Source of the DNA: Theristus sp. LFF4_11
Lineage: Eukaryota > Nematoda > Chromadorea > Monhysterida > Xyalidae
Reading direction: 5' to 3'
DNA length: 64,000 nucleotides
Assembly (NCBI GenBank): GCA_030248135.1
Contig: JASANC010001391.1
Span: 1 to 64,000 of the forward strand
Below, one piece after another: positions 9,461 through 20,780 of the stretch. Position 1 is the first letter of the stretch, and each line of letters starts with the position of its first letter. The notes beneath the pieces are model-generated. The model saw only the letters and a program-made list of their open reading frames with translations. It searched no databases and was not told the origin of the DNA. Both the position numbers and the translations under genes were made by a program.

Positions 9461-10061
9461 AATTGTTCTTTTTATTGCCATTTATTTTTATTCGTGCTAT
9501 AAAAATGTCCATGTGTTTTATTCGTGTAGTGAAATAAAAAAAAATTAAAAAATGCAAGTCATTTGAAAAAAACAAAAAATGCAAGTCATTCGATGCACAG
9601 CCGCGACGAAACGTGCAGTTGACGCGAAGGTTTTCAACAGGCGTATTCGTAGCACAAGCGCAGCAACCCAGCAATAATGATTTACACACACACAGGCAGC
9701 GCTAATATTAATGCTTTTTAATGAGGCGACGTTACTAGGTGGATAAAACTGCATGCAGCGCACACAATGCACGTGTGCATTATACAATGTGTGCTGTATA
9801 AAGCAAGCACACAAGGCGTGTGTGCTGCATAAAGCAAGCCAACGCAATAGCGAGCAAGCACACAGCAGCGCAAAGGCGTCGTGTTATGTGACAAACCCCG
9901 GCCGATCTGGCAAGTTAAGCCGTGCAGTGCATGGTCAGTTTTTGGTTCGCACCTCGCTGCACTTTTTTGCACTTGCTGAAAAGCTCACACTATAAGGTGA
10001 CCCTAGGAACACATAAGCGTTCTATTTTGAAAAAAAATCTGCTGAAAAACCAGACCCACGA
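9461..10061. other. Gene-free Polinton flank
   Basis: No coding frame can be supported. It holds the AATAAA signal of the plus-strand gene, a short direct duplication (AAATGCAAGTCATT at about 9550 and 9578), a stretch rich in short GCACAC/TGTGTG palindromes (9750-9850), and a lead into the 41-bp array. The true right end of the Polinton should lie here or in the array. Confidence 0.5.
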
Positions 10062-10424
10062 CCGCGAAACCAAGAGCATTACAAGGCGACCGTCAAATTT
10101 GCGCCTTGAACTAAGAAGGCGAAACCAAGAGCACTATAAGGTGACCGTAGAATTTGCGCCCTGAACGAAGAGCACTATACGGCGACCGTAGAATTTGCGC
10201 CCTGAACGAAGAGCACTATAAGGCGACCGTAGAATTTGCGCCCTGAACGAAGAGCACTATAAGGAGACCGTAGAATTTGCGCCCTGAACGAAGAGCACTA
10301 TAAGGCGACCGTAACATTTGCGCCCTGAACTAAGAGCACTATAAGGCGACCGTAGAATTTGCGCCCTGAACGAAGAGCACTATAAGGAGACCGTAGAATT
10401 TGCACGGTCAATTTTGCGCCCTAC
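10062..10424. repeat. 41-bp tandem repeat, about eight units
   Basis: The core GAGCACTATAAGGCGACCGT recurs at 10129, 10170, 10211, 10252, 10293, 10334 and 10375, an exact 41-bp step. A degenerate unit sits on the left. Units differ by one or two bases (GGCGACC, GGTGACC, GGAGACC). There are no unique spacers. It may be part of the Polinton terminal inverted repeat. Confidence 0.9.
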
Positions 10425-10444
10425 TTACCCTACCCTTACTACTA

Positions 10445-11637
10445 AGTCGGATGCGAGAAATACAAAGAAAACGTGGAAGGAAACAAAGTTAAATGCACAA
10501 AAAGATAGAAAACCAATGTGAAAAGAAGAGTTTAACTGTTGTAACTGGTGTGTGTGGTGTAAAAGAACAAAATAGTTTAGCATCCCAGTTGAGGAAAGAA
10601 GTAGGCGCCAGGTGTGGACCTTTGTAAATTCCCCCTCAGAGACCTACTCTTCGGGGGGAGTGTATTACTAGGATTATCGGCACTGAACCCTAGAGTAGAC
10701 ACTCCAAGGGGGTGCCTCACGCCAGATGCAGTGCGGCTTTGGCCACCCACTGTCAGTGGCGTCGCCTCACTAACACTGGTTACAAAGTGAGGGCTTCTGG
10801 TACATTCGGAGATCCAATCAAGGTGATAGATCTCCATTTTTGGATCCAGTCGAGGTGGGTCCTCCATTTGTAAATTCCCCCTCAGAGACCTACTCTTCGG
10901 GGGGAGTGTGTTACTAGGATTATCGGCACTGAACCCTAGAGTAGACACTCCAAGGGGGTGCCTCACGCCAGATGCAGTGCGGCTTTGGCCACCCACTGTC
11001 AGTGGCGTCGCCTCACTAACACTGGTTACAAAGTGAGGGCTTCTGGTATTCTCACTCCTAGGCTTCTGACTTCCCAGACGTCTCAACGTGGACTTCTTGT
11101 TAGCATGAACCACGGAACATGTTATTGGCGTCGCTGTGTTAGCGTCACACATGCGTTAGGGCCTCTCAACGCTTTCCTCCTACCTCTAGTATTACTGAAA
11201 GAATAAAAGAAACAATTAAATAAAAGACTGTTGCAGGTAACTTACGGTTTACAGATTTTAGGCGAGGCCAGCAAAGTTTACACCTGTCGCTATCGGCGCA
11301 GGCAGTGAGTTGTCGCCCAGGCGCCCCTACGTCAGGCGCAGTCCTGGACGGATCGCGTAATCGCCGTTGATGTGGGGCGACCACACGGTACCTTCGTTCC
11401 GATGTTTCACTTTATTACGATGAGCCCAATTTATTTGGTGCTTTCGATTTTATTGTGAAGTCGGATGCGAGAAATACAAAGAAACTGTGGAAGGAAACAA
11501 AGTTAAATGCACAAAAAGATAGAAAACCAATGTGAAAAGAAGAGTTTAACTGTTGTAACTGGTGTGTGTGGTGTAAAAGAACAAAATAGTTTAGCATCCC
11601 AGTTGAGGAAAGAAGTAGGCGCCAGGTGTGGACCTGA
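10445..11637. repeat. Partially duplicated repeat of unknown class, with nested 183-bp duplication
   Basis: About 176 bp at 10445-10621 recurs almost unchanged at 11461-11637. Between them a roughly 183-bp block (10621-10803) is repeated at 10866-11047. This fits a 1,016-bp unit followed by a truncated second copy, or a small element with direct terminal repeats. The ends are not TG...CA, so an LTR call is not supported. No protein motif was seen. Confidence 0.7.
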
Positions 11638-11655
11638 CAGTATGTAATCAATATG

Positions 11656-12002
11656 TGTTCGCCCTTTCAATTTTTACCTGCGGCACTTTCACAGTCGAAC
11701 AAAAATGTTTCCTGGGGTAATTTCATCCGTAGATTTTGCTGCTTGGGTTAATTTTTTGCCCCGACCTTGTTTTTGGGTAAAAATTGGGCATTTTTAATAG
11801 TTCGAAGGGTTTTTACCTGGTATCAAGTGTTCGCCCTTTCAATTTTTACCTGCAACACTCTCACAGTCGAACAAGAACGGTTCCTGGGGTAATTTCATCC
11901 GTAGATTTTGCTGTTTGGGTTAATTTTTTGACACAACCTTGTTTTTGGGTAAAAATTGGGCATTTTTAAATAAAAAATAAGTTCGCACGGTTTCAACCTG
12001 GT
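11656..12002. repeat. 172-bp tandem repeat, two units
   Basis: TGTTCGCCCTTTCAATTTTT occurs at 11656 and again at 11828, with the following sequence (TTTCATCCGTAGATTTTGCT) also repeated. It abuts the left arm of the foldback element. Confidence 0.8.
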
Positions 12003-14732
12003 TTTAAGATAGGCTTTTTCACAATACCGACCCTCCTTAGGCACAATTTCAAAAAAGTTTTCAAATTCAGTCAAATTTAAGACCAATCGAACCGCCTTGA
12101 TGCCCTGAGTTCGAAAATCATATTTTTATATTAAGCCAAGCTTTCTTTATGCTTCAAAATTGGGAAAAACCTAATTTTCGACCCCCTTGTAGTAAAACTG
12201 TTCTAGCTCGCCTCTGCTTGAAGCTATTAACAAGAATCAAACACCAATCAATTCCCCTTGTATTTGCGCACATTTTTCGCTGTTATACTATAGGTTGAAA
12301 ATGTTTTTTCATGCTTTGTATTTTTAAAAAACTGCAGAGGTTGGTGGTTTTTCACGTTTTTCGGTACTTTAGAAACGTTTGTGGGGTATAGTTTCTAGGT
12401 AATTCTGAAAGATCTGCGAAAAATGTATATACATGTAAAATTTCAGCTTCATAAAGCGTCGCCGGGACTCACACGATACAAAACAAAATGGCTTGTCGCA
12501 TGCGTTTTTGGTCAATATGCCGCATGCAGGGTGTTTCCTCCCACCCCCAAATTTTTTGGAGCCACCTCAGGTGCTGCAACCGTGACTAAAAATGGGTTTT
12601 CGGGTACGCTGAGTTCAAAAATCTTATTTAGAATTTTGCCCGACGTTTCTACTGTGCCCTAAACGCGTATGCCATGGGGATCAGGAAGGAAATTTCCTTA
12701 AAAATTAAATTTAAATAAAAAGCGCGTCACAAGACACCTGAAATCATGGTACAATTACAAATCGAGGTCGCTGAGTCTGCACATAATGTTTATTTTGTTA
12801 TACGAATTACTCCGCACCCTAAAAACGGCCTCTATGGGGACGGAAAGGGAAAAAACTGGAAAAAATCGGAAACTAATCAAAAAATATATGAAAACTGTGC
12901 CGTAAATACAAATCGAGATTGCTGAGTCTGAATATGATGTTTATTTTGCTATACGAATTACTCCGCCCCCTAAAAACGGCCTCTATGGGGACGGAAAGGG
13001 AAAAAAACTGGAAAAAATCGGAAACTAATCAAAAAATAAATGAAAACTGTGCTGTAAATACAAATCGAGATTGCTGAGTCTGAATATGATGTTTATTTTG
13101 TTATACGGATTACTCCGCACCCTAAAAACGGCCTCTATGGGGACGGAAAGGGAAAAATTTGAAAAAATCGGAAACTAGTCAAGAAATATATGAAAACTGT
13201 GCCGTAAATGCAAATCGAGGTTGCTGAGTCTGAATATGATGTTTATATTGCTATACGGATTACTCCGCACCCTAAAAGCAGCTTCTATGGGGACAAAAGG
13301 GGAAAAATTAAAAAATCGGAAACTAGTCAAAAAAAATCTGGAAACTATGCCGTAAATACAAATTGAGGTCGCTGAGTCCGAATATAATGCTTATTTGGCC
13401 ATACGGATTACCCCGCACCCTAAAAACGGTCTCTATAGGGACGAAAAAAGAGAAATCTGAAAAAAATCGGAAACTAGTGAAAAAATCTGAAAACTGTGCC
13501 ATAAATAGAAATCAAGGTCGCTCAGTCCGAATATGCTGTTCATTTTGCCATGCGGATTGCTCCGCACCCTAAAAATAGTTTTTACAGGGATGAAAATAAA
13601 GAAAATTGAAAAAATCCGGAAACTAGCCAAAAAAATCTGAATCGATGTCGCTGAGTCCGAATATGATGTATATTTTGCTATCCGGATTCTTTTGACTAGT
13701 TTCCGATTTTCTTCAAATTTTTCCCTTTCCGTCCCCATAGAGGCCGTTTTTAGGGTGCGGAGTAATCCGTATAACAAAATAAACATCATATTCAGACTCA
13801 GCAATCTCGATTTGTATTTACGGCACAGTTTTCATATATTTTTTGATTAGTTTCCGATTTTTTCCAGTTTTTTCCCTTTCCGTCCCCATAGAGGCCGTTT
13901 TTAGGGTGCGGAGTAATTCGTATAACAAAATAAACATTATATGCAGACTCAGCGACCTCGATTTGTAATTGTACCATGATTTCAGGTGTCTTGTGACGCG
14001 CTTTTTATTTAAATTTAATTTTTAAGGAAATTTCCTTCCTGATCCCCATGGCATACGCGTTTAGGGCACAGTAGAAACGTCGGGCAAAATTCTAAATAAG
14101 ATTTTTGAACTCAGCGTACCCGAAAACCCATTTTTAGTCACGGTTGCAGCACCTGAGGTGGCTCCAAAAAATTTGGGGGTGGGAGGAAACACCCTGCATG
14201 CGGCATATTGACCAAAAACGCATGCGACAAGCCATTTTGTTTTATATCGTGTGAGTCCCGGCGACGCTTTATGAAGCTGAAATTTTACATGTATATACAT
14301 TTTTCGCAGATCTTTCAGAATTACCTAGAAACTATACCCCACAAACGTTTCTAAAGTACCGAAAAACGTGAAAAACCACCAACCTCTGCAGTTTTTTTAA
14401 AATACAAAACATGAAAAAACATTTTCAACCTATAGTATAACAGCGAAAAATGTGCGCAAATACAAGGGGAATTGATTGGTGTTTGATTTTTGTTAATAGC
14501 TTCAAGCAGAAGCAAGCTAGAGCAGTTTTACTACAAAGGGGTCGAAAATTAGATTTTTCCCAATTTTGAAGCATAAAGAAAGCTTGGATTAAAATAAAAA
14601 TATGATTTTCGAACTCAGGGCATCAAGGCGGTTCGATTGGTCTCAAATTTGACTGAATTTGAAAACTTTTTTGAAATTGTGCCTAGAGGTGTGGAGGCCG
14701 GGTCGGTCGACTCAAAAAGCCTATCTTAAAAC
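12003..14732. mobile_element. Foldback-type element with kilobase-scale inverted arms and internal 150-bp repeats
   Basis: The left end TTTTAAGATAGGCTTTTT (12002-12020) is the reverse complement of the right end at 14715-14732. Long stretches of both arms match inversely: for example, a distinctive TACATGTATATACAT block occurs near 12423 and inverted near 14300. Inside is a tandem array of about 150 bp, recognisable by TCGGAAACTA at steps of 148-152 from 12866 to 13623. Inverted units follow at 13690-13950. A 79-codon frame appears identically in both arms only because the arms are inverted copies; I see no transposase. Confidence 0.85.
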
Positions 14733-14736
14733 TTCA

Positions 14737-16690
14737 ATGAGCTGATCACGAATTTTGGGTTATTTTTTTATGTGAGCAGCTCTAGATACTGAATCGTGAC
14801 GATTTCGGGCGAATCGGCCGTGGAAATTGGCGAAATCGGTCCAGAAACGAAAAACAAGAAAAGGGTGTTTTCCTGGGTAATTCAATGCGGTGATCACGAA
14901 TTTTGGGTTAGTTTTTTCATGTGAGCAACTCTAGATACTGAATCGTGACGATTTCGGGCGAATCGGCCGTGGACATTGGCGAAATCGGTCCAGAAATGAA
15001 AAACAAGAAAACTGTGTTTTCCAGGGTAATTCAATACGTTGATCACGAATTTTGGGTTAGTTTTTTTATATGAGCAACTCTAGATACTGAATCGCGACGA
15101 TTTTGGGCGAATCGGCCGTGGAAACTGGCGAAATCGGTCCAGAAATGAAAAACAAGAAAACTGTGTTTTCCAGGGTAATTCAATACGCTGATCACGGATT
15201 TTGGGTTATTTATCTTGTGTGAGCAACTCTATATACTGAATCGTGACGATTTCGGGCGAATCGGCCGTGGAATTTAGCGAAATCGCGAAATCGGTCCAGA
15301 AATGAAAAACAAGAAAACGGCGTTTTCCATGGTAATTCCATGCGCTGATTACGGATTTTGGGTTAGGTTTCTTATGTGAGCAACTCTAGATACTGAATCG
15401 TGACGATTTCGGGCGAATCCGCCGTGGAAATTGGCGAAATCGGTCCAGAAACGAAAAACAAGAAAAGGGTGTTTTCCAGGGTTATTCAATGAGCTGATCA
15501 CCGATTTTGGGTTAGTTTTTCATGTGAGCACTTCTAGATATTGAATCGTGACGATTTCGGGCGAATCGCCGTGGAAATTGGCGAAATCGGTCCAGAAATA
15601 AAAAACAAGAAAACTGTGTTTTCCAGGGTAATTCAATGCGCTGATCACGGATTTTGGGTTATTTTTCTTGTGTGAGCAACTCTAGATACTGAATCGTGAC
15701 GATTTCGGGCGAATCGGCCGGGAAATTGGCGAAATCGGTCCAGAAATGAAAAACAAAAAAACAGTGTTTTCCGTGGTAATTCAATGCGCTGATCACGGAT
15801 TCTGGGTTAGTTTTCTTGTGTGAGAGCAATTCTAGGTACTGAATCGTGACGATTTCGGGCGAACCGGCCGTGGAAATTGGCGAAATCGGTCCAGAAATAA
15901 AAAACAAGAAAACTGTGTTTTCCAGTGTAATTCAATGCGCTGATCACGGATTTTGGGTTAGTTTTCCTGTGTGAGTAATTCTAGGTACTGAATCGTGACG
16001 ATTTCGGGCGAATCGGCCGTGGAAATTGGCGAAATCGGTCCAGAAATGAAAAACAAGAAAACTGTGTTTTCCAGTGTAATTCAATGCGCTGATCACGGAT
16101 TTTGGGTTAGTTTTCTTATGTGAGCGACTCTAGATACCGAATCGTGACGATTTCGGGCGAATTCGCCGTGGAATTTAGCGAAATTGGTTCAGAAATGAAA
16201 AACAAGAAAACGGTGTTTTCCATGGTAATTCATTGCGCCGATCACGGATTCTGGGTTAGTTTTTTATGTGAGCAACTCTAGATACTGAATCGTGACGATT
16301 TCTGGCGAATCGGCCGTGGAAATTGGCGAAATCGGTCCAGAAATAAAAAACGAGAAAACGGTTTTTCCAGGGTAATTCAATGCGCTGATCACGGATTTTG
16401 GGTTAGTTTTCTTGTATGAGCAACTCTAGATACTGACTGAATCGTGACGATTTATGGCGAATCGGCCGTGGAATTTAGCGAAACCGGTCCAGAAATGAAA
16501 AACAAGAAAACGGTGTTTTCCATGGTAATTCATTACGCCGATCACGGCTTTTGGGTCAGTTTTTCTTTTGTGAGCAATTCTAGGTACTGAATCGTGACGA
16601 TTTTGGGGAATCGGCCGTAGAAATAGCATAGGCGAAATTGGCCTAAAAAACGAAAAATGAAAAACCTGAGTTGTCCGGGGTTTAGAAGAA
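14737..16690. repeat. 149-bp satellite array, about 13 units
   Basis: GATCACGGATTTTGGGTTAG and variants recur at 14743, 14892, 15041, 15190, 15346, 15495, 15642, 15790, 15941, 16090, 16240, 16387 and 16540, so the period is 147-156. Each unit contains ATCGTGACGATTTCGGGCGA. The same satellite, inverted, is at 54575-55425. Confidence 0.95.
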
Positions 16691-16750
16691 TGTGTGACCA
16701 ACGAATTGTGATTTTGGTCCGACCTTCGGGGCTTATGTAAAAGTCAGAAT

Positions 16751-17509
16751 ATTATCTAAAAATGCGGGAGACGCATATAAAAGGAGGAATATGGCCTTGT
16801 GTAAGCAGTGAAAGACTTGGCTCACAACGCTTTTCAAGTCTCTGATGTGGTACACACGGATACAAGTACATAAGAGTCATATTTTTGCGCCGTTTATTCT
16901 TTATTTCGGTGTGGCAACCCTCGTACATTGTAGACAAATAAACTTTCACATTTGCTTTATTTCTAGCATTTAGCGACCACTAAAACCACTAAAATAACGA
17001 TCAGACTTTAGATCGCTGACACTGGTTTGCACAAAGTGTATCGCAGAGGCATTGGGGAACTCAAGGTCTCCTTCTGTGGCAAAGGCAATGACTCACCGGT
17101 TCATCCTGTCACAAGAGTTTGGTACAAAAGGGTGAAAATCAACGGAAGACAACACTTTTTGCACTGGTGCTGCTGTGTGCACAGCAGTGCGTATGTTAGC
17201 AACAACGATAAAGCTACATGCAGCAATGTTTTGCAATCTCTGATGTTTCCGTTTTTGCACAGAATTTACAGAATTTCGCACATGGTGTTTAGACTAAACT
17301 GAAGAGGACAATTGAAAAATAACTTCAAAGTTTTTACGCTTTTCAGCAAGCTTTTAAACAACAAACGCGGCGCAAAAATATAACTCTTATGTACTTGTAT
17401 CCGTGTGTACCACATCAGAGACTTGAAAAGCGTTGTGAGCCAAGTCTTTCACTGCTTACACAAGGCCATATTCCTCCTTTTATATGCGTCTCCCGCATTT
17501 TTAGATAAT
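16751..17509. mobile_element. Terminal-inverted-repeat element, copy 1
   Basis: It starts ATTATCTAAAAATGCGGGAG and ends with its reverse complement at 17509. The arms are about 145 bp and include ACACGGATACAAGTACATAA in both orientations. There is no transposase frame. The second copy is at 53437-54505. In both, the satellite-side flank (AGTCAGAAT before 16751) is shared while the other flank differs. Confidence 0.85.
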
Positions 17510-20224
17510 AATTTGAAGCAACACATGAAGAAAATTGCATGCTTACCGTTTTAAACGAATGAAACGTGTACTACATCAGTGAATAGACACCATTTCAGGC
17601 TAGTCTAATTTTGCCAAGCATTCCACGATTCCAATAATATCATCACCTGTCCATTTGCTGTAATTTTAGCCGCGGAACTACCCTGGATTTATCCGGTGTC
17701 TGTGTGTTTATCACCACACCACAACACAAGATGTGTTTATCAATTCAGGTTCAGAGTAATGCGATATTTCATTTCTAAAATTTGAACAAACGTAAATTGC
17801 GAATTTGTCTGCGTTATCTGCGGGTTTCCTTCCTTGTGTACACCTTCCCGAAGCCCCATTTCTCTCGTTTCTATGCTCTAGCTGAACCACTTCGACCTTT
17901 TTTCTGTTTTCGCGTTTTTCAGGTATGTCAGTTTGTGCGCTTTATTGTGCTTTCGTGCAGATTGTGTTTTTTCGTTTTATTTACATTTTATAATCTTTTT
18001 TATTCGAGCGCATTGTGTTGTCTATAATATGTTTTGGCTTCCTGCCTGTCAGCTGTTGCCCAGAAAAACCATGCGCATTTTGTTCAAATTTATATTTGAA
18101 AAAAATTGTGGTTTCTGTTTCCCATTTTCATACACTTCACTGACTTTGTGTGAGTTTTTTTTTAAATTTGCCTGCGCCTCATCGTTTTATGGAGTCACTA
18201 TTGCCGTTTTTCATGTGGGAAAGTTGAACTTTCACTTTCTTCTGTCACTTTTTTTGATTCTGTCATGTTCTGCTGTCCAGCGGTGGTTTGCTCAAAATAT
18301 ATGTTCATTGCTGTTAGGTCTGTCCTTGAACAAGATCAACCAACCAGCTCGCATGTTTTTTTTTCAAACTTACAAATAAAAAATCTGGTAAGTCATCAAT
18401 ACAACCATGCTTGTACGATATGGTGGTGGCCCATGGTGATAGTACCGCAGGCGCAGTACACGGTGCAGGTTGAGGTAAAGCGATATTTATGCACGACATT
18501 AATGAATGGGAACTTTACAAATCGAACTTTCTTTCAAAATTTTTGAAGATTTTTTGAGATTTTTATTTGGTGTCACCACAATGGAAAAGTATTGTACCAC
18601 TGACGATTACTGAACTGAATTTTTTTGTTGTTCAAAAATCTGAAAAATGCAAACGGAATATTGAAGGCACACTTTGTGCGCAGGTGTGAAAAAAAAGCAC
18701 TGTTTGTCGTTGTTTGACCGACCGTTTATGCGTGAAAATATAATGCGCATATTTCATTCAAGATCCGCATTATTGGTATGATGACTTTGTGTGCGTTGAT
18801 GTGCTGCGGTGTGGTGTGGTGTCCGTTGTGCTGCTCTGTTCTTCCATCGTATAACTGTCAAATGCAAAATCTCCTTTGTGCAAAAGTTTCATTGAACAAA
18901 AATAGCTCAGCATTACTTTTCATATAAGTTTTCAAATATTAGAAATCAGTATTTTTTGTGCGTAAATCGAATGAATTTTCGCGCGTTTTGCAACGACGAC
19001 CGCGTTGAATGGATGGGTGCAACGTGATAGCGATTTTAATAACAGGCGCACAATAACCGGTACGCACACCTGCTCCAGCAAAAGGTGTTGATGTGGTGTG
19101 TTAGTTTGTGCAAAAAAAGTTTTTTCCTGTCACCTTCACGCCAGAACTTTCCTGTTTTAGCGAGATTTCTATCACGACACGATACGACATGACACAGGGC
19201 CATGCAGAATTTTTGTTTCAGTAAAAGCTGGTCAAAACTTGTTGTGTTGGAAGTGGTACGACTGAAATCAACCATCCGCACTCCACCAACAACGATGTTA
19301 CCAGTTTTTTTTGTTCAATTCTACAAGTGACGTTTTTACTTTTCCACAGACGAACGGTGTGAATGTGACAAAGATATCAGAGTTTTAATTCTAAAAGGTT
19401 TGGAAAAGAACAGATTAAACAATGTGGATTGCACTGTATTCGAGTGCTGTGGTGCCCGACGGCCGCTTAGACACACCACGGACGCAAATCTTCACGGGAG
19501 CATCTGCGCGAGACAACGTTCCAGAGGAATTTGAAGCTTTCCATTCGTTGCAGCAGGCAAGTTCTGTAAAAATCGTGGCAGTGGACTGACCTTAAAAAAC
19601 AATGGTGCGATTTTTGTTTTGTTGATTGATACCGCTGGTTGACTTTAGTGGTAACGTCTCTTTACCGATTTGCTTGCATTATGAACATGGCGTTTATGTT
19701 GTGTTTTTTGAAAATCACCTTTGTTCTTTAACATGAAAGATTTTCTGAGATAAAGTTATGCTTGTTTAAACCTGTCAGTTTTTTTCGCAAAATACAGAGC
19801 AAGCGAAACTTTGGTTACAGCGAGAAGGTCGGTTTTGGTTGAAATCAAACGCCCGATTTGTGGGCTCTGCTCAACGTTCTTTTTCCGCTGTATGTTTTAC
19901 ATGATGACATGTGCCTTCGTTGCAAAATGCGGGAAAATGTGTGCTGGAAGTACATGGCATGTAGCGTGTACGGGCAGAATGAACTGGTAAAACAATTATG
20001 GTCGCACATGGTGGTTTTTCAGTTTTCTGGCTTGTCACTTTCTATTTCAACTAGCCTATTGACCCGAGCGTATGTGGCTTAATCAATGCCAAGCCTTTTT
20101 GGTGAAGTGGCAGTGACTTAGAAAGAAAAAACAGTAACGTTTACTGAATAATAACCCTGAAGAAAATTTACCTTGTGCTGCCGTGAAGTCGCCTACAATA
20201 CAGTATTTTTTTAATGTATTTGAA
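17510..20224. other. Gene-free stretch upstream of the ASPP gene
   Basis: No long frame or recognised domain. It is T-rich on the plus strand. One 55-codon frame from ATG 19422 (MWIALYSSAVVPDG) ends at a possible GC-type donor (CAG|GCAAGT, about 19557) and could be a 5' exon, but it has no recognised homology. Promoter elements could not be placed. Confidence 0.4.
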
Positions 20225-20780
20225 TAAGTAAAAAATGCGAAGTTTATGATTTTGCTATTTTTACCCGTTCACCCTAACCGAAGGCAAGCCTTTTTGTAAG
20301 TGAAGGAAAATTGAATAAAAAAATATAAAAACTAACGTTTTTTTCATTTACCCGTTTTAAAAAGCTAATGCTTTTTTTTTACCCGTTTACCTAAGCCAAG
20401 CCTTTTTTGTAAAGTGAAAATGCGAAGTTTATGATTTTGCTATTTTTCCCCGTTCACCCTAACCTAAGTCAAGCCTTTTTGTATGTGAAGTAAGATTGAA
20501 TAAAAAACATAAAAATTAACTTTTTTTTCAATTACCCGTTTTAAAAAGCTAATGCTTCTTTTACCCGTTTACCTAAGCCAAGCCTTTTTTGCAAAGTGAA
20601 AATGCGAAGTTTATGATTTTGCTATTTTTACCCGTTCACCCCAACCTAAGTCAAGCCTTTTTGTAAGTTAAGTAAGATTGAATAAAAAATATAAAAATTA
20701 ACGTTTTTTTTTCATTAAAAATTACCCGTTTTAAAAAGTTTACCCGATAACCCTAACATAAGCCAAGCCTTTTTTCTAAA
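20225..20780. repeat. About 184-bp tandem repeat, three or more decayed units
   Basis: ATGCGAAGTTTATGATTTTG recurs at 20234, 20420 and 20602. Each is followed by TTTACCCGTTCACCCTAAC and a CAAGCCTTTTT motif. Further degraded units extend to about 20900. Confidence 0.75.

Larger units (their letters stand above)
1..10440. mobile_element. Polinton/Maverick DNA transposon, right part; left part lies outside the window
   Basis: The block holds the diagnostic Polinton gene set: protein-primed family B polymerase, retroviral-type DDE integrase, FtsK/HerA packaging ATPase and a penton-like minor capsid protein. Nearly all genes are on the minus strand and tightly packed, and no host gene is mixed in. 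The major capsid and adenovirus-type protease genes are missing from the visible part and are expected left of base 1, where the penton-like gene runs off the edge. The right boundary is not proven. I place it near the end of a 41-bp tandem array (10062-10424) because Polinton terminal repeats can contain tandem repeats, but the matching left terminus would be needed. Every visible gene is open, so the copy could be recent. Confidence 0.9.

Noticed and set aside
10062..10424. CRISPR-like regular repeat
   Set aside because: Units are directly adjacent without unique spacers, and the context is eukaryotic.
10577..11152. 191-codon minus-strand frame with an internal duplicated segment
   Set aside because: The duplication is explained by the 183-bp DNA repeat; no domain and no splice context.
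14061..14300. 79-codon frame occurring identically at 12423-12662
   Set aside because: The two are mirror copies inside the arms of the foldback element; no domain is visible.
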